From NCBI GenBank assembly GCA_020638555.1, contig JACKII010000001.1:558001-622000 (forward strand): a stretch of 64,000 nt of DNA. Direction: 5' to 3'. Below are positions 52,444 to 60,787 of this stretch, piece by piece. A model generated the notes under the pieces. It ran no database searches. It worked only from the letters and a program-made list of their open reading frames with translations, and was not told the origin of the DNA. The stretch's first letter is position 1; each line of letters opens with the position of its first letter. Both the position numbers and the translations under genes were made by a program. Source of the DNA: Alphaproteobacteria bacterium (lineage in GTDB: Bacteria > Pseudomonadota > Alphaproteobacteria > Bin95).

Positions 52444-52947
52444 TCAGCCGGCGGCCCGCGTCTTGATCAGCGCCAGCGCGTCGCGCACGGCGGCCAGGCG
52501 CACGGCGCTGCGGTCGCCCGCATAGACCCGGTGCAGGGTTGCGGTCGGGCCGCCGCGGCTGGCAATGGCCAGGTGCACGGTGCCGACCGGTTTTTCCGGC
52601 GAGCCGCCGCCGGGACCGGCGAGGCCGCTGACCGCCACGGCCAGGTCCGCATCGTCGCCGGCAATGCGCAGCAGCCCCTCCGCCATTTCGGTCACCGTCT
52701 GGGGGGAAACGGCGCCATGGGCCGCCAGGGTTTCCGCCCGCACGCCCAGCACCTCGCGCTTGGCCAGGTTGGAATAGGTGACGAAGCTGCGGCCGATGCC
52801 ATCGCTGGAGCCCGCGATCTCGGTCAATGCCGCGGCGATCAGGCCGCCGGTGCACGACTCCGCCGTGGCCGCCCGCAACCCGGCCCGGCGCAAGGCGGCC
52901 AGCGCCTCGGTCGCCAGGGCGACCACGTCGTCGGGAAACAGGCTCAT
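52444..52947 (-). CDS. CinA C-terminal domain protein (nicotinamide-nucleotide amidase type)
   Basis: 167 residues. Contains the CinA/PncC block AESCTGGLIAAALTEIAGSSD near residue 28 and the GLAGPGGGSPEKPVGTVHLAIA block near 107. Only the C-terminal amidase-like domain is present, without the N-terminal MoCF domain. Stop of pgpA overlaps the ATG by 4 bases (ATGA), so coupled. Confidence 0.94.
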   Translation of the reverse strand: MSLFPDDVVALATEALAALRRAGLRAATAESCTGGLIAAALTEIAGSSDGIGRSFVTYSNLAKREVLGVRAETLAAHGAVSPQTVTEMAEGLLRIAGDDADLAVAVSGLAGPGGGSPEKPVGTVHLAIASRGGPTATLHRVYAGDRSAVRLAAVRDALALIKTRAAG

Positions 52948-53399
52948 ACCAGGCCTCCGGATTGCAGCAGGACGAGAGCCAGCGCGGCATAGACGCCGGC
53001 GATCCAGTCGTCCGCCATGATCCCGAGTCCGCCGGGAAGCGTGCGGTCGGCCCAGGAGGCCGGCCAGGGCTTCAGGATATCGGCGGCGCGGAACAGAAGA
53101 AAGGCCAGGGCGATCTCCAGGGGCGCCAGCGCGGCGCAGGGCAGCAGGGCCAGCCACAGGCCCGCCACTTCGTCGATGACGACGGCGCCGGGGTCGTCCC
53201 GTCCCAGGGCGGCGGCATAGCGGCCGCCGGCCCAGATTCCGGCCAGGCTCACCGCCAGCGTGCCGATGGCCAGCAGTTCCACCCCGCCGGCCCAAAGCAG
53301 GAGCAGGCCCGGCGGCAGCGCCGCCAGTGAGCCCCAGGTGCCCGGCGCCTTCGGCAGCAGGCCGCTGCCGAACCAGGTGGCGAGGAGTTTTGCGATCAT
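52944..53399 (-). CDS. pgpA: Phosphatidylglycerophosphatase A
   Basis: 151-residue membrane protein. PKAPGTWGSLAALPPG near residue 17, VIDEVAGLWLALLPC near 74 and DDWIAGVYAAL near 129 match PgpA. Its ATG overlaps the ispDF stop by four bases. Confidence 0.93.
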   Translation of the reverse strand: MIAKLLATWFGSGLLPKAPGTWGSLAALPPGLLLLWAGGVELLAIGTLAVSLAGIWAGGRYAAALGRDDPGAVVIDEVAGLWLALLPCAALAPLEIALAFLLFRAADILKPWPASWADRTLPGGLGIMADDWIAGVYAALALVLLQSGGLV

Positions 53400-54664
53400 G
53401 GCGCCGGATCCCTGCCGCCCGCTTCCGCGCTCTCTGGCGTGCCCGCCGGCAGTTCCACCGTGGCGACCGCGTGGGCGGCGATGCCTTCCTCGCGGCCGGT
53501 GAAGCCCAGGCGCTCGCTGGTGGTGGCCTTCACCGCCACCCGGTCGGGCGCAAGGCCGGCCAGGGCGGCGATGCGGGCGCGCATGGCGTCGCGATGCGGG
53601 CCGATCTTCGGCCGCTCGCAGACCAGGGTCAGGTCCAGGTGCAGCACTCGCCCGCCGCGCGCGGCGACGCGCGCCATGGCATGGCGCAGGAACACGGCGC
53701 TGTCCGTTCCGGCCCAGGCCGCTTCGGAGGGCGGGAAGTGCTGGCCGATATCGCCCTCGGCCAGCGCGCCATAGAGCGCATCGCAGAGCGCGTGCAGGCC
53801 GACATCGGCATCGGAATGGCCGGCCAGCCCGCGGGTGTGCGGGATGCGCACGCCGCCGAGCGTGACATGGTCGCCCGCGCCCGCGGCGCCCGCGGCGCCC
53901 GTGGCGCCCTTCGGTTCCGCGAACGCGTGCACGTCATAGCCGAACCCGGTGCGGGTTTCGCGTGTCGCCGCCAGCAGCGCCGCCAGCCGGGCGAGGTCCG
54001 CGGCGGTGGTGACTTTCAGCAAGATGTCGTCTCCCTCGACCAGCCGGACGCGGTGGCCTGCCGCCTGCATCAGGTCGGCGTCGTCGGTGAAATCCTCGTG
54101 CGGCGCGGCGCGGTGGGCCGCCAGGATCGCCGCGAAATCGAAGCCCTGGGGGGTCTGGGCGCGCCAGAGGCCCGCGCGCGGCACGGTTTCGGCAATGGCG
54201 CCGGCGCCATCGGCCCGTTTCAGCGTGTCCACCACGGCCAGGGCGGGGATGGCGCCCGGCGCATCCGCCAGCGCCGCCAGCACCCGGTCCACCACCGCCG
54301 GCATCAGCAACGGCCGTGCCGCGTCGTGGATCAGCACCCGCGCCGGCGGCTCCGGCAGGTTCGCCAGGGATTCCAGGCCGTTGCGCACCGATGCCTGCCG
54401 CGTCGGGCCGCCCGCGACGGCCGGCAACAACGGCAGGCCGGCGGTGGCGCGGGCGTAGGCGGCGCCGTCGTCCGGGTGGATCACGCAGGCCACCGTGCCG
54501 ATCGCCGGATGCGCCAGCAGCGCCGCCGCCGCCCGGCGCAGCAGCGGCTGGCCGCCGAGGCAGGCGTATTGTTTCGGCGCCGCGCCGGCGAAGCGGCTGC
54601 CGCGGCCGGCGGCGACGATCAGGGCGGCGGTCTGGGGTAGGGACTCGGGTCGGGTCTCGGGCAT
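53396..54664 (-). CDS. ispDF: Bifunctional IspD/IspF of the MEP isoprenoid pathway
   Basis: 422 residues. IspD (residues 1-230): LIVAAGRGSRF near 15, VLIHDAARPLL, LLKVTTAADL. IspF (about 235-422): FGYDVHAF (D244, H246) and AGHSDADVGLHALCDALYG (H283) carry the zinc ligands. Between them is a Gly/Ala tract (residues 253-264), encoded by tandem 9-bp units. The ATG 54664 is chosen because the upstream frame extends into non-coding sequence. Confidence 0.96.
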   Translation of the reverse strand: MPETRPESLPQTAALIVAAGRGSRFAGAAPKQYACLGGQPLLRRAAAALLAHPAIGTVACVIHPDDGAAYARATAGLPLLPAVAGGPTRQASVRNGLESLANLPEPPARVLIHDAARPLLMPAVVDRVLAALADAPGAIPALAVVDTLKRADGAGAIAETVPRAGLWRAQTPQGFDFAAILAAHRAAPHEDFTDDADLMQAAGHRVRLVEGDDILLKVTTAADLARLAALLAATRETRTGFGYDVHAFAEPKGATGAAGAAGAGDHVTLGGVRIPHTRGLAGHSDADVGLHALCDALYGALAEGDIGQHFPPSEAAWAGTDSAVFLRHAMARVAARGGRVLHLDLTLVCERPKIGPHRDAMRARIAALAGLAPDRVAVKATTSERLGFTGREEGIAAHAVATVELPAGTPESAEAGGRDPAP

Positions 54665-54704
54665 GCGTCCCGATAGCACGGGCACCGCAAACGCAACAGA
54701 GGGC

Positions 54705-54733
54705 TTGCAATCTGTGTGCGGTGCACCTAAATT
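54705..54733 (+). promoter_or_regulatory. Candidate promoter for ntrB with central palindrome
   Basis: TTGCAA (54705-54710), 17-bp spacer, TAAATT (54728-54733). The spacer ends with GGTGCACC (54720-54727), an 8-bp palindrome containing the TGCACC half-site form of NtrC binding sites. Confidence 0.45.
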
Positions 54734-54771
54734 GCTCAAGAATTCATCATTTAGGAAAATGAACAAGATTT

Positions 54772-55872
54772 ATGCAGATGCTCCTCGAATCTGTGCCCGA
54801 TGCCAGTGCAATCCTGGAAGCGCTGTCGGCTGCGGTGTTGGTGATCGATGCCAATGACGTGGTGCGGCAGGCGAATTCGTCGGCGGAGCAGATCCTGCAA
54901 ACCAGCCGGCACGGCCTGATCGGGCAGCGACTGGACGCACTCATCCCCGCCGATTCGCCCCTGCACGCGCTGGCGCGCCAGGTGCGCGGCAGCGTTGCCA
55001 GCATTGCCGACCACGGCATCCCGCTGGAGACGCCGCGGGTGTCGATCCCGGCGGTCTCGGTGCAGCTTTCCCCGGTGCTGGACGCCGACGGGCGCGACCA
55101 GGGCTGGATCGTGCTGTCGATCTCGCCGCACACCATTGCCCAGCGGGTCGACCAGCAATTGCTGCACCGCCATGCCGGCCGCTCGGTCGCGGCCATGGCG
55201 GCGCTGCTGGCGCACGAGGTCAAGAACCCCCTGGCCAGCATTCGCGGCGCCGCCCAGCTGCTGGAAATGGCCGCGTCGGCGGAGGATCAGGAACTCGTCA
55301 CCCTGATCTGCGACGAGGTGGACCGCATCAATGGCCTGGTCGAGCGCATGGGCCTGGTGGCCGACCCGCGCGGACTGGAGCGGGGGCCGGTGAACATCCA
55401 CGAGGTGCTGGAGCGCGCCCGGCGCATCGCCGAAACCGGCTTTGGCGAGGGCATTCGCCTGATCGAGCGCTACGACCCCTCGCTGCCGCCGGCCTTCGGC
55501 CATCGCGACCAGCTGATCCAGGTTTTCGTCAACCTGCTGAAGAACGCGTGCGAGGTGGTGAGCCGGGACCGGGGCGAGATCGTGCTCTCCACCGCCTACG
55601 AGCACGGCGTGCGCCTGATGGTGCCGGGTGCGGCCAAGCCGGTGGACCTGCCGCTGGTGGTGCGCATCCAGGACAACGGGCCCGGCGTGCCCGACGACAT
55701 GCGGGCGCACCTGTTCGATCCGTTCGTCTCGGCCAAGCCGGGCGGGCACGGGCTCGGGCTGGCGCTGGTGGCGAAAATCGTCAGCGAGCACGGGGGTTTG
55801 GTGGAATGCGACAGCGAGCCGGGGCGGACGGTCTTCACCGTCATGTTGCCGGTGGCAGCGGGGACGCTATGA
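54772..55872 (+). CDS. ntrB: Nitrogen regulation sensor kinase NtrB
   Basis: 366 residues. PAS-like sensor domain 10-125, DHp with phosphorylated His148 (LLAHEVKNPLASI), HATPase blocks N (VNLLKNACEVV), G1 (QDNGPGVP) and G2 (GGHGLGLALVAKI). No membrane segments, as for NtrB. ATG at 54772. Followed by ntrC; no dusB between this and ispDF. Confidence 0.95.
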   Translation: MQMLLESVPDASAILEALSAAVLVIDANDVVRQANSSAEQILQTSRHGLIGQRLDALIPADSPLHALARQVRGSVASIADHGIPLETPRVSIPAVSVQLSPVLDADGRDQGWIVLSISPHTIAQRVDQQLLHRHAGRSVAAMAALLAHEVKNPLASIRGAAQLLEMAASAEDQELVTLICDEVDRINGLVERMGLVADPRGLERGPVNIHEVLERARRIAETGFGEGIRLIERYDPSLPPAFGHRDQLIQVFVNLLKNACEVVSRDRGEIVLSTAYEHGVRLMVPGAAKPVDLPLVVRIQDNGPGVPDDMRAHLFDPFVSAKPGGHGLGLALVAKIVSEHGGLVECDSEPGRTVFTVMLPVAAGTL

Positions 55873-55919
55873 ACGATCCGGGTGTAATCACTGCGAACGA
55901 TTCGCGTAGGAGAGTGGCA

Positions 55920-57371
55920 ATGAAGCCGGCAACCATCCTGATTGCCGATGATGACCGGGCGATCCGCACGGTGCTGACCCAGGCGCTGGGCCGGGCGGGC
56001 TACGAGGTCCGGGCGACGGCGCACGCGGCGACGCTGTGGCGCTGGGTCGAGGATGGCGCCGGCGATCTCGTCATCACCGACGTGGTGATGCCGGACGAAA
56101 ACGGCCTGGATCTGGTGCCGCGCATCAAGAAGCGCCGGCCCGACCTGCGCGTCATCGTCATGAGCGCGCATTCCACCCTGCTGACCGCGGTCAAGGCGAC
56201 CGAGCGCGGCGCCTTCGACTATCTGCCGAAGCCGTTCGACCTGCGCGAACTGGTGCGCACGGTCGAGCGTGCGCTGAGCGAGCCGGCCAATGCGGTCGCC
56301 GCCGACAGGAATCACGAGGAAGAGGACCTGCCGCTGATCGGTCGCTCGCCGGCGATGCAGGAAATCTACCGGGTGCTGGCCCGCCTGATGAGCACCGACC
56401 TGACGGTGATGATCCACGGCGAAAGCGGCACCGGCAAGGAACTGGTCGCCCACGCACTGCACGATTACGGCCGCCGCCGCCACGGCCCGTTCGTCGCCGT
56501 GAACATGGCCGCCCTGCCACGCGAACTGATCGAAAGCGAGCTGTTCGGCCACGAGAAGGGCGCCTTCACCGGTGCGGTGCAGCGCAATGCCGGCAAGTTC
56601 GAGCAGGCGGCCGGCGGCACCCTGTTCCTGGACGAGATCGGCGACATGCCGCTGGAGGCGCAGACCCGCCTGCTGCGGGTGTTGCAGGAGGGCGAGTTCA
56701 CCACCGTCGGCGGCCGCACGCCGATCCGCGCCGACGTGCGCATCGTCGCCGCCACCCACCGCGACCTGCGCCAGTTGATCCGGCTGGGGCAGTTCCGCGA
56801 GGACCTCTACTACCGCCTGAACGTGGTGCCGATCCGCCTGCCGCCGCTGCGCGAACGGCTGGAGGACGTGCCGGACCTGGTGCATCACTTCCTCTCCCGC
56901 GTGGCCCAGGAGGGGCTGCCGCAAAAGCAGATCGAGCCCACCGCCATCGCCCGCCTGCGCCAGCACCGCTGGCCCGGCAATGTGCGCGAACTCGAAAATC
57001 TCGTGCGCCGGCTGGTGGCGCTCTACACCGACGACGTCATCCGGCTCGAATCGGTGGAGATGGAGCTGGCCGACATTTCCGCGCCGCCCGAACCGGAAGG
57101 GGGCGGGGCCACCGTGCCGGCGGACGAGGGCCTGGAAACCGCGGTGGAGCGGGTGCTGAAACGCTATTTCGACGCCCATGACGACCTGCCGCCGCCGCCG
57201 GGCCTCTATGACCGGGTGCTGCGCGAGGTGGAGGCGCCGCTGATCCGGCTGTCGCTGGCTTCCACGCGCGGCAACCAGATCCAGGCTGCCAAAATGTTGG
57301 GCTTGAACCGCAACACGTTGCGCAAGAAGATCAAGGATCTTGGCATTCCGGTAATTCGCGGCCTCTCCTGA
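55920..57371 (+). CDS. ntrC: Nitrogen regulation response regulator NtrC
   Basis: 483 residues. Receiver domain 1-120 with phospho-acceptor Asp54, AAA+ domain with Walker A GESGTGKE near 168 and the sigma-54 contact GAFTGA (214-219), and Fis-type C-terminal HTH (QAAKMLGLNRNTLRKKI). The ATG at 55920 has AGGAGAG 6 nt upstream; an upstream ATG (55869) overlapping the ntrB stop would add 17 residues. A short hairpin without a T-run follows the gene. Confidence 0.95.
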   Translation: MKPATILIADDDRAIRTVLTQALGRAGYEVRATAHAATLWRWVEDGAGDLVITDVVMPDENGLDLVPRIKKRRPDLRVIVMSAHSTLLTAVKATERGAFDYLPKPFDLRELVRTVERALSEPANAVAADRNHEEEDLPLIGRSPAMQEIYRVLARLMSTDLTVMIHGESGTGKELVAHALHDYGRRRHGPFVAVNMAALPRELIESELFGHEKGAFTGAVQRNAGKFEQAAGGTLFLDEIGDMPLEAQTRLLRVLQEGEFTTVGGRTPIRADVRIVAATHRDLRQLIRLGQFREDLYYRLNVVPIRLPPLRERLEDVPDLVHHFLSRVAQEGLPQKQIEPTAIARLRQHRWPGNVRELENLVRRLVALYTDDVIRLESVEMELADISAPPEPEGGGATVPADEGLETAVERVLKRYFDAHDDLPPPPGLYDRVLREVEAPLIRLSLASTRGNQIQAAKMLGLNRNTLRKKIKDLGIPVIRGLS

Positions 57372-57409
57372 TCCGATCCAGCACGAGCCGCGGGAAGCGG
57401 CTCGGCGCG

Positions 57410-58270
57410 ATGATGGGTTATGTGGCGGCGTTTTCCTGCTCGGTCGGGCTGGGCCTGGCGGTCGCGGTGGCGCGGTTTGCCTACGAAGGTGGCACCAATG
57501 GCGTCACCGTAGCGGCCCTGCGCGCAACCCTGCTCGTCCTGCTGACGGGTGCCTATTGTCTGGCCACCGGGCGCAGCCTGCGCCTGTCCTGGCGGCTCTG
57601 GTTCCTGTGCTTCCTGCTGGGCCTGCCCATGGCGGTGATGTTCTATGGCAACATCGCCGCCGTGCAGTTCATCCCGATCGGGCTGGCCGCGCTGCTGTTC
57701 TTCACCTTTCCGCCGCTGATCGCCCTGGGTGAGGCCGCCTTGGCCCGGCGCTGGCCCGGCGGCGTGCAGGTGGCCTCGGTGCTGATCGCGTTTGTCGGCC
57801 TGGCGCTGATGCTGGGGGTCAGCTTCGAGACCGCGCACCCGCTGGGCGTCGCCCTCAGCCTGTCGGCCTCCATCGCCACCACCGTCAACGTCATCGGCAG
57901 TGCCCGGGTTCTGCCCAAGGGCGACCGCTGGGTCATGTTCTGGCACATGGCCGTGGTGGCGGCGCTTTGCCTGATCGCGGTCGCGGTGGCCCGCGATGCG
58001 GTCGTCCTGCCGACGGCGCCGGTCGGCTGGGCCGGCATGATTGGCGTCGCGCTGTTGCAGGCCAGTTCCATCCCGTTGTTCTATGTCGCCATCCACCATA
58101 TCGGCCCGGCCAAGAGCGCCATGCTCACCAACCTGCAACCGGTGGTCAGCATTGTCGCGGCCTTCCTGTTGTTCGGCGAGTTGCTGACGCCGTTGCAGTC
58201 CGCCGGCGCGGCGCTGGTGCTGGGCGGCATCGTTTTGATGCAGGCGAGCGAGGTGCGCCGGCGTCGCTAA
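57410..58270 (+). CDS. DMT-family (EamA) transporter
   Basis: 286 residues, ten predicted helices in two EamA repeats (PLIALGEAALARRW and QPVVSIVAAFLLFGELLTPLQSAGAALV in the second). Drug/metabolite transporter superfamily; substrate unknown. Two possible ATGs (57410, 57413). Confidence 0.88.
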   Translation: MMGYVAAFSCSVGLGLAVAVARFAYEGGTNGVTVAALRATLLVLLTGAYCLATGRSLRLSWRLWFLCFLLGLPMAVMFYGNIAAVQFIPIGLAALLFFTFPPLIALGEAALARRWPGGVQVASVLIAFVGLALMLGVSFETAHPLGVALSLSASIATTVNVIGSARVLPKGDRWVMFWHMAVVAALCLIAVAVARDAVVLPTAPVGWAGMIGVALLQASSIPLFYVAIHHIGPAKSAMLTNLQPVVSIVAAFLLFGELLTPLQSAGAALVLGGIVLMQASEVRRRR

Positions 58271-58380
58271 AGCGGCGTCGAGGCCCTTAGCCCGCGGCGG
58301 CGGGGCCCTTTGCCCGCGGCTGCGGGCCTGTGTATACCTGCGGCCTCGCCCGCCCCCCACTGCCCGGAGCCTCGCCGCCG

Positions 58381-58812
58381 ATGAGCCCGATCCCGGCCGA
58401 TTTTCCCGCGGCCTACCGCATTTCCGACCCGATCGACCCGCACGAGATCGCCACCGGCCCGTTCTACGAGCCGCTGGAGGCCGCCGGCGACCCGCGGGTC
58501 GTGCTGCTGGTGGAGGAGAAGCACTGCAACTCCGCCGGCACCACGCATGGCGGCTTGCTCATGACCATGGCCGACCTCACCCTGTGCGCGGCGGCGCGGG
58601 AAGGGCTGCCGGGCGAGCGGGCGATCACGGTGCAGTTGGACGCCCAGTTCATCGCCTCCGGCGCCATCGGCGACTTTCTGGTGGCGCGCGGCGAGGTGGT
58701 GCGCCGCGGCGGCAAGCTGATCTTCGTGCGCGGCCAGATCACCTGCGGCGAGCGCGTGCTGCTGACCGCCAGCGCCGTCACCCGCCGCGTCAAACGCAAC
58801 CCTGCGAGCTGA
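58381..58812 (+). CDS. PaaI-type hot-dog thioesterase
   Basis: 143 residues. NSAGTTHGGLLMTMADLTLCAAA near residue 50 and ITVQLDAQFIASGAIGD near 81 match the PaaI-like acyl-CoA thioesterase motif (HGG and Asp/Glu positions). Stop four bases before the next ATG. Confidence 0.87.
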   Translation: MSPIPADFPAAYRISDPIDPHEIATGPFYEPLEAAGDPRVVLLVEEKHCNSAGTTHGGLLMTMADLTLCAAAREGLPGERAITVQLDAQFIASGAIGDFLVARGEVVRRGGKLIFVRGQITCGERVLLTASAVTRRVKRNPAS

Positions 58813-58816
58813 TGCC

Positions 58817-59269
58817 ATGCCCCTGTTCCGGTCCTTGCTGTTGCCCGCCGCCGTTGTGGCCACCGCTGCCACCGTTGTCATCGTCGCCGGCGGCGCCCTC
58901 ACGGCCCGCGCCGGCACGCTCGACCGGCCGGAGGTCACGGACTACCGCGTCTGGGAGTCCACCCGCTGCTACAAGCCGCGGGCGCCGAACGTGCAGATCA
59001 CCGATGCGGTGACCTTCAATCTGGCGGTCGAGGGCTTCAACCAGTATATGCTGCACATGCGCCGCTATCTGGAGTGCGCGGAGCAGGAGGCGAACGAGGA
59101 TTATGCCAGCCTGAAACGGGTGCTGGAGCAGGGTTTGGCCCTGGTCCGCTCCGACTCGCTCCGCGATTTGCAGGACGCGCGCGAAAATATCGAACAATTC
59201 CGGTCGCTCTATGCGCCGGAGCCGCAGAATGGCGAAACGGCCACGCCGCCGCCATCGGGACAGAACTGA
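58817..59269 (+). CDS. Exported hypothetical protein with two cysteines
   Basis: 150 residues. Hydrophobic N-terminal segment LLLPAAVVATAATVVIVAGGAL (signal peptide or anchor), then a predicted helical body with cysteines in STRCYKPRAP and YLECAEQE, likely a disulfide pair. Proline-rich end. No family recognised. Ends 3 bp before rimO, so co-transcribed with thioesterase and rimO. Confidence 0.7.
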   Translation: MPLFRSLLLPAAVVATAATVVIVAGGALTARAGTLDRPEVTDYRVWESTRCYKPRAPNVQITDAVTFNLAVEGFNQYMLHMRRYLECAEQEANEDYASLKRVLEQGLALVRSDSLRDLQDARENIEQFRSLYAPEPQNGETATPPPSGQN

Positions 59270-59272
59270 TCC

Positions 59273-60595
59273 ATGCCAACCGTCACCGCACCGAAAGTCG
59301 GGCTCGTCAGCCTGGGCTGCCCCAAGGCCCTGGTCGATTCCGAACGCATCGTCTCCCGCCTGCGCTCGGAGGGTTATGAGATCGTCGGCGACTATGCCGG
59401 CGCCGACCTGGTGCTGGTCAACACCTGCGGCTTTCTCGACTCGGCCCGGGCCGAGAGCCTGGAGGCGATCGGCGAGGCGTTGACGGAAAACGGCCGCGTG
59501 GTCGTGACCGGCTGCCTCGGCAAGGACGCGGACCTGATCCGGCGCGAGCACCCGGACGTGCTCGCCATCACCGGCCCGCACCAGTACGAGCAGGTGATGG
59601 GCGCGATCCACGACGCGCTGCCGCCGGCGCACGACCCGTTTCAGGATCTGGTGCCGGAGGCGGGGCTGCGCCTGACGCCGCGCCATTACGCCTATCTGAA
59701 GATTTCCGAGGGCTGCCACAACCGCTGTTCGTTTTGCATCATCCCGCATCTGCGCGGCGATCTGGTGAGCCGGCCGCTGGCCCAGGTGATGTTCGAGGCG
59801 GAAGCCCTGGTGCGGGCCGGCGTCAAGGAATTGCTGGTGATCAGCCAGGACACCAGCGCCTACGGCCTCGACCTGAAATACGCGCCCAGCACCTGGAAGG
59901 GCCGGGAATACCAGACCCGCTTCCTGGACCTGGCCGAAGCGCTGGGTTCGCTGGGGGCGTGGGTGCGGCTGCACTATGTCTATCCCTATCCGCACGTGGA
60001 TCAGGTGCTGCCGTTGATGGCCGAGGGCAAGGTGCTGCCCTATCTCGACATTCCGTTCCAGCACGCCAGCCCGCGGGTGTTGAAGGCCATGCGCCGGCCC
60101 GCCAACCAGGAAAAGGTGCTGGACCGCCTGGCCGCCTGGCGCAAACAGGTGCCCGACCTCACCATCCGCTCCACCTTCATCGTCGGCTTCCCCGGCGAGA
60201 CCGAGGCGGAGTTCGAGGAGTTGCTGGAGTGGCTGGAGGAGGCGCAGATCGACCGGCTCGGCTGCTTCCAGTATGAGCCGGTGACGGGTGCCCCCTCGAA
60301 CGACCTGCCCGGCGCGGTACCCGATGCGGTGAAGCAGGAGCGCTTCGACCGGCTGATGGCGTTGCAGCAGGAGATCAGCGCGGCGAAGCAGATCGCCAAG
60401 ATCGGCCGCGAGATCGACGTCATCATCGACGATGTCGACGAGGACGAGGCCATCGGCCGGTCCAGCGCCGACGCGCCGGACATTGACGGCCAGGTCTATC
60501 TGGACGGCGAGAATGAGCTGGAAATCGGCGAGATCGTCCGCGTCCGCGTCACCGATGCCGATGCCTACGACCTCTGGGGCGAGGTGGTGGAGTAG
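59273..60595 (+). CDS. rimO: Ribosomal protein S12 methylthiotransferase RimO
   Basis: 440 residues. N-terminal MTTase cysteines in GCPKALVDSE, NTCGFLDSA and TGCLGKDA; radical-SAM cluster CHNRCSFC; C-terminal TRAM domain from about residue 375. GCPKALVDSER is the RimO rather than MiaB signature. Starts 3 bp after the exported protein gene. Confidence 0.96.
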   Translation: MPTVTAPKVGLVSLGCPKALVDSERIVSRLRSEGYEIVGDYAGADLVLVNTCGFLDSARAESLEAIGEALTENGRVVVTGCLGKDADLIRREHPDVLAITGPHQYEQVMGAIHDALPPAHDPFQDLVPEAGLRLTPRHYAYLKISEGCHNRCSFCIIPHLRGDLVSRPLAQVMFEAEALVRAGVKELLVISQDTSAYGLDLKYAPSTWKGREYQTRFLDLAEALGSLGAWVRLHYVYPYPHVDQVLPLMAEGKVLPYLDIPFQHASPRVLKAMRRPANQEKVLDRLAAWRKQVPDLTIRSTFIVGFPGETEAEFEELLEWLEEAQIDRLGCFQYEPVTGAPSNDLPGAVPDAVKQERFDRLMALQQEISAAKQIAKIGREIDVIIDDVDEDEAIGRSSADAPDIDGQVYLDGENELEIGEIVRVRVTDADAYDLWGEVVE

Positions 60596-60650
60596 GGCGC
60601 CTGCCGCCTGCTGCCAACGGTCCCTGGTATAGAACCGCAGTCGCCGCGGC

Positions 60651-60770
60651 CCCATCCCCCGTCCCGCGCTTGACGCGGGACCCATGCCTGAGCCTTCCCG
60701 ATACAGTCCGGAGCCTGGGAGACGCTCTCCGGCATGGCTCCCGCCTCCGCGGGAGAAGGGGGGCGCGAGG
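60651..60770. repeat. Intergenic palindromic element, family A copy 4 (divergent)
   Basis: Shorter, diverged relative of family A: GGACCCATGCCTGAG at 60679-60693 and CTCCGGCATGGCTCC inverse at 60726-60740, with GC hairpins at both ends. Between convergent rimO and monooxygenase genes. Confidence 0.75.
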
Positions 60771-60787
60771 GCCAACGCCCCGTCCGG

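Noticed and set aside
57384..57404. Terminator after ntrC
   Set aside because: An 8-bp stem is present but no T-run follows, and the next ATG is only a few bases away.
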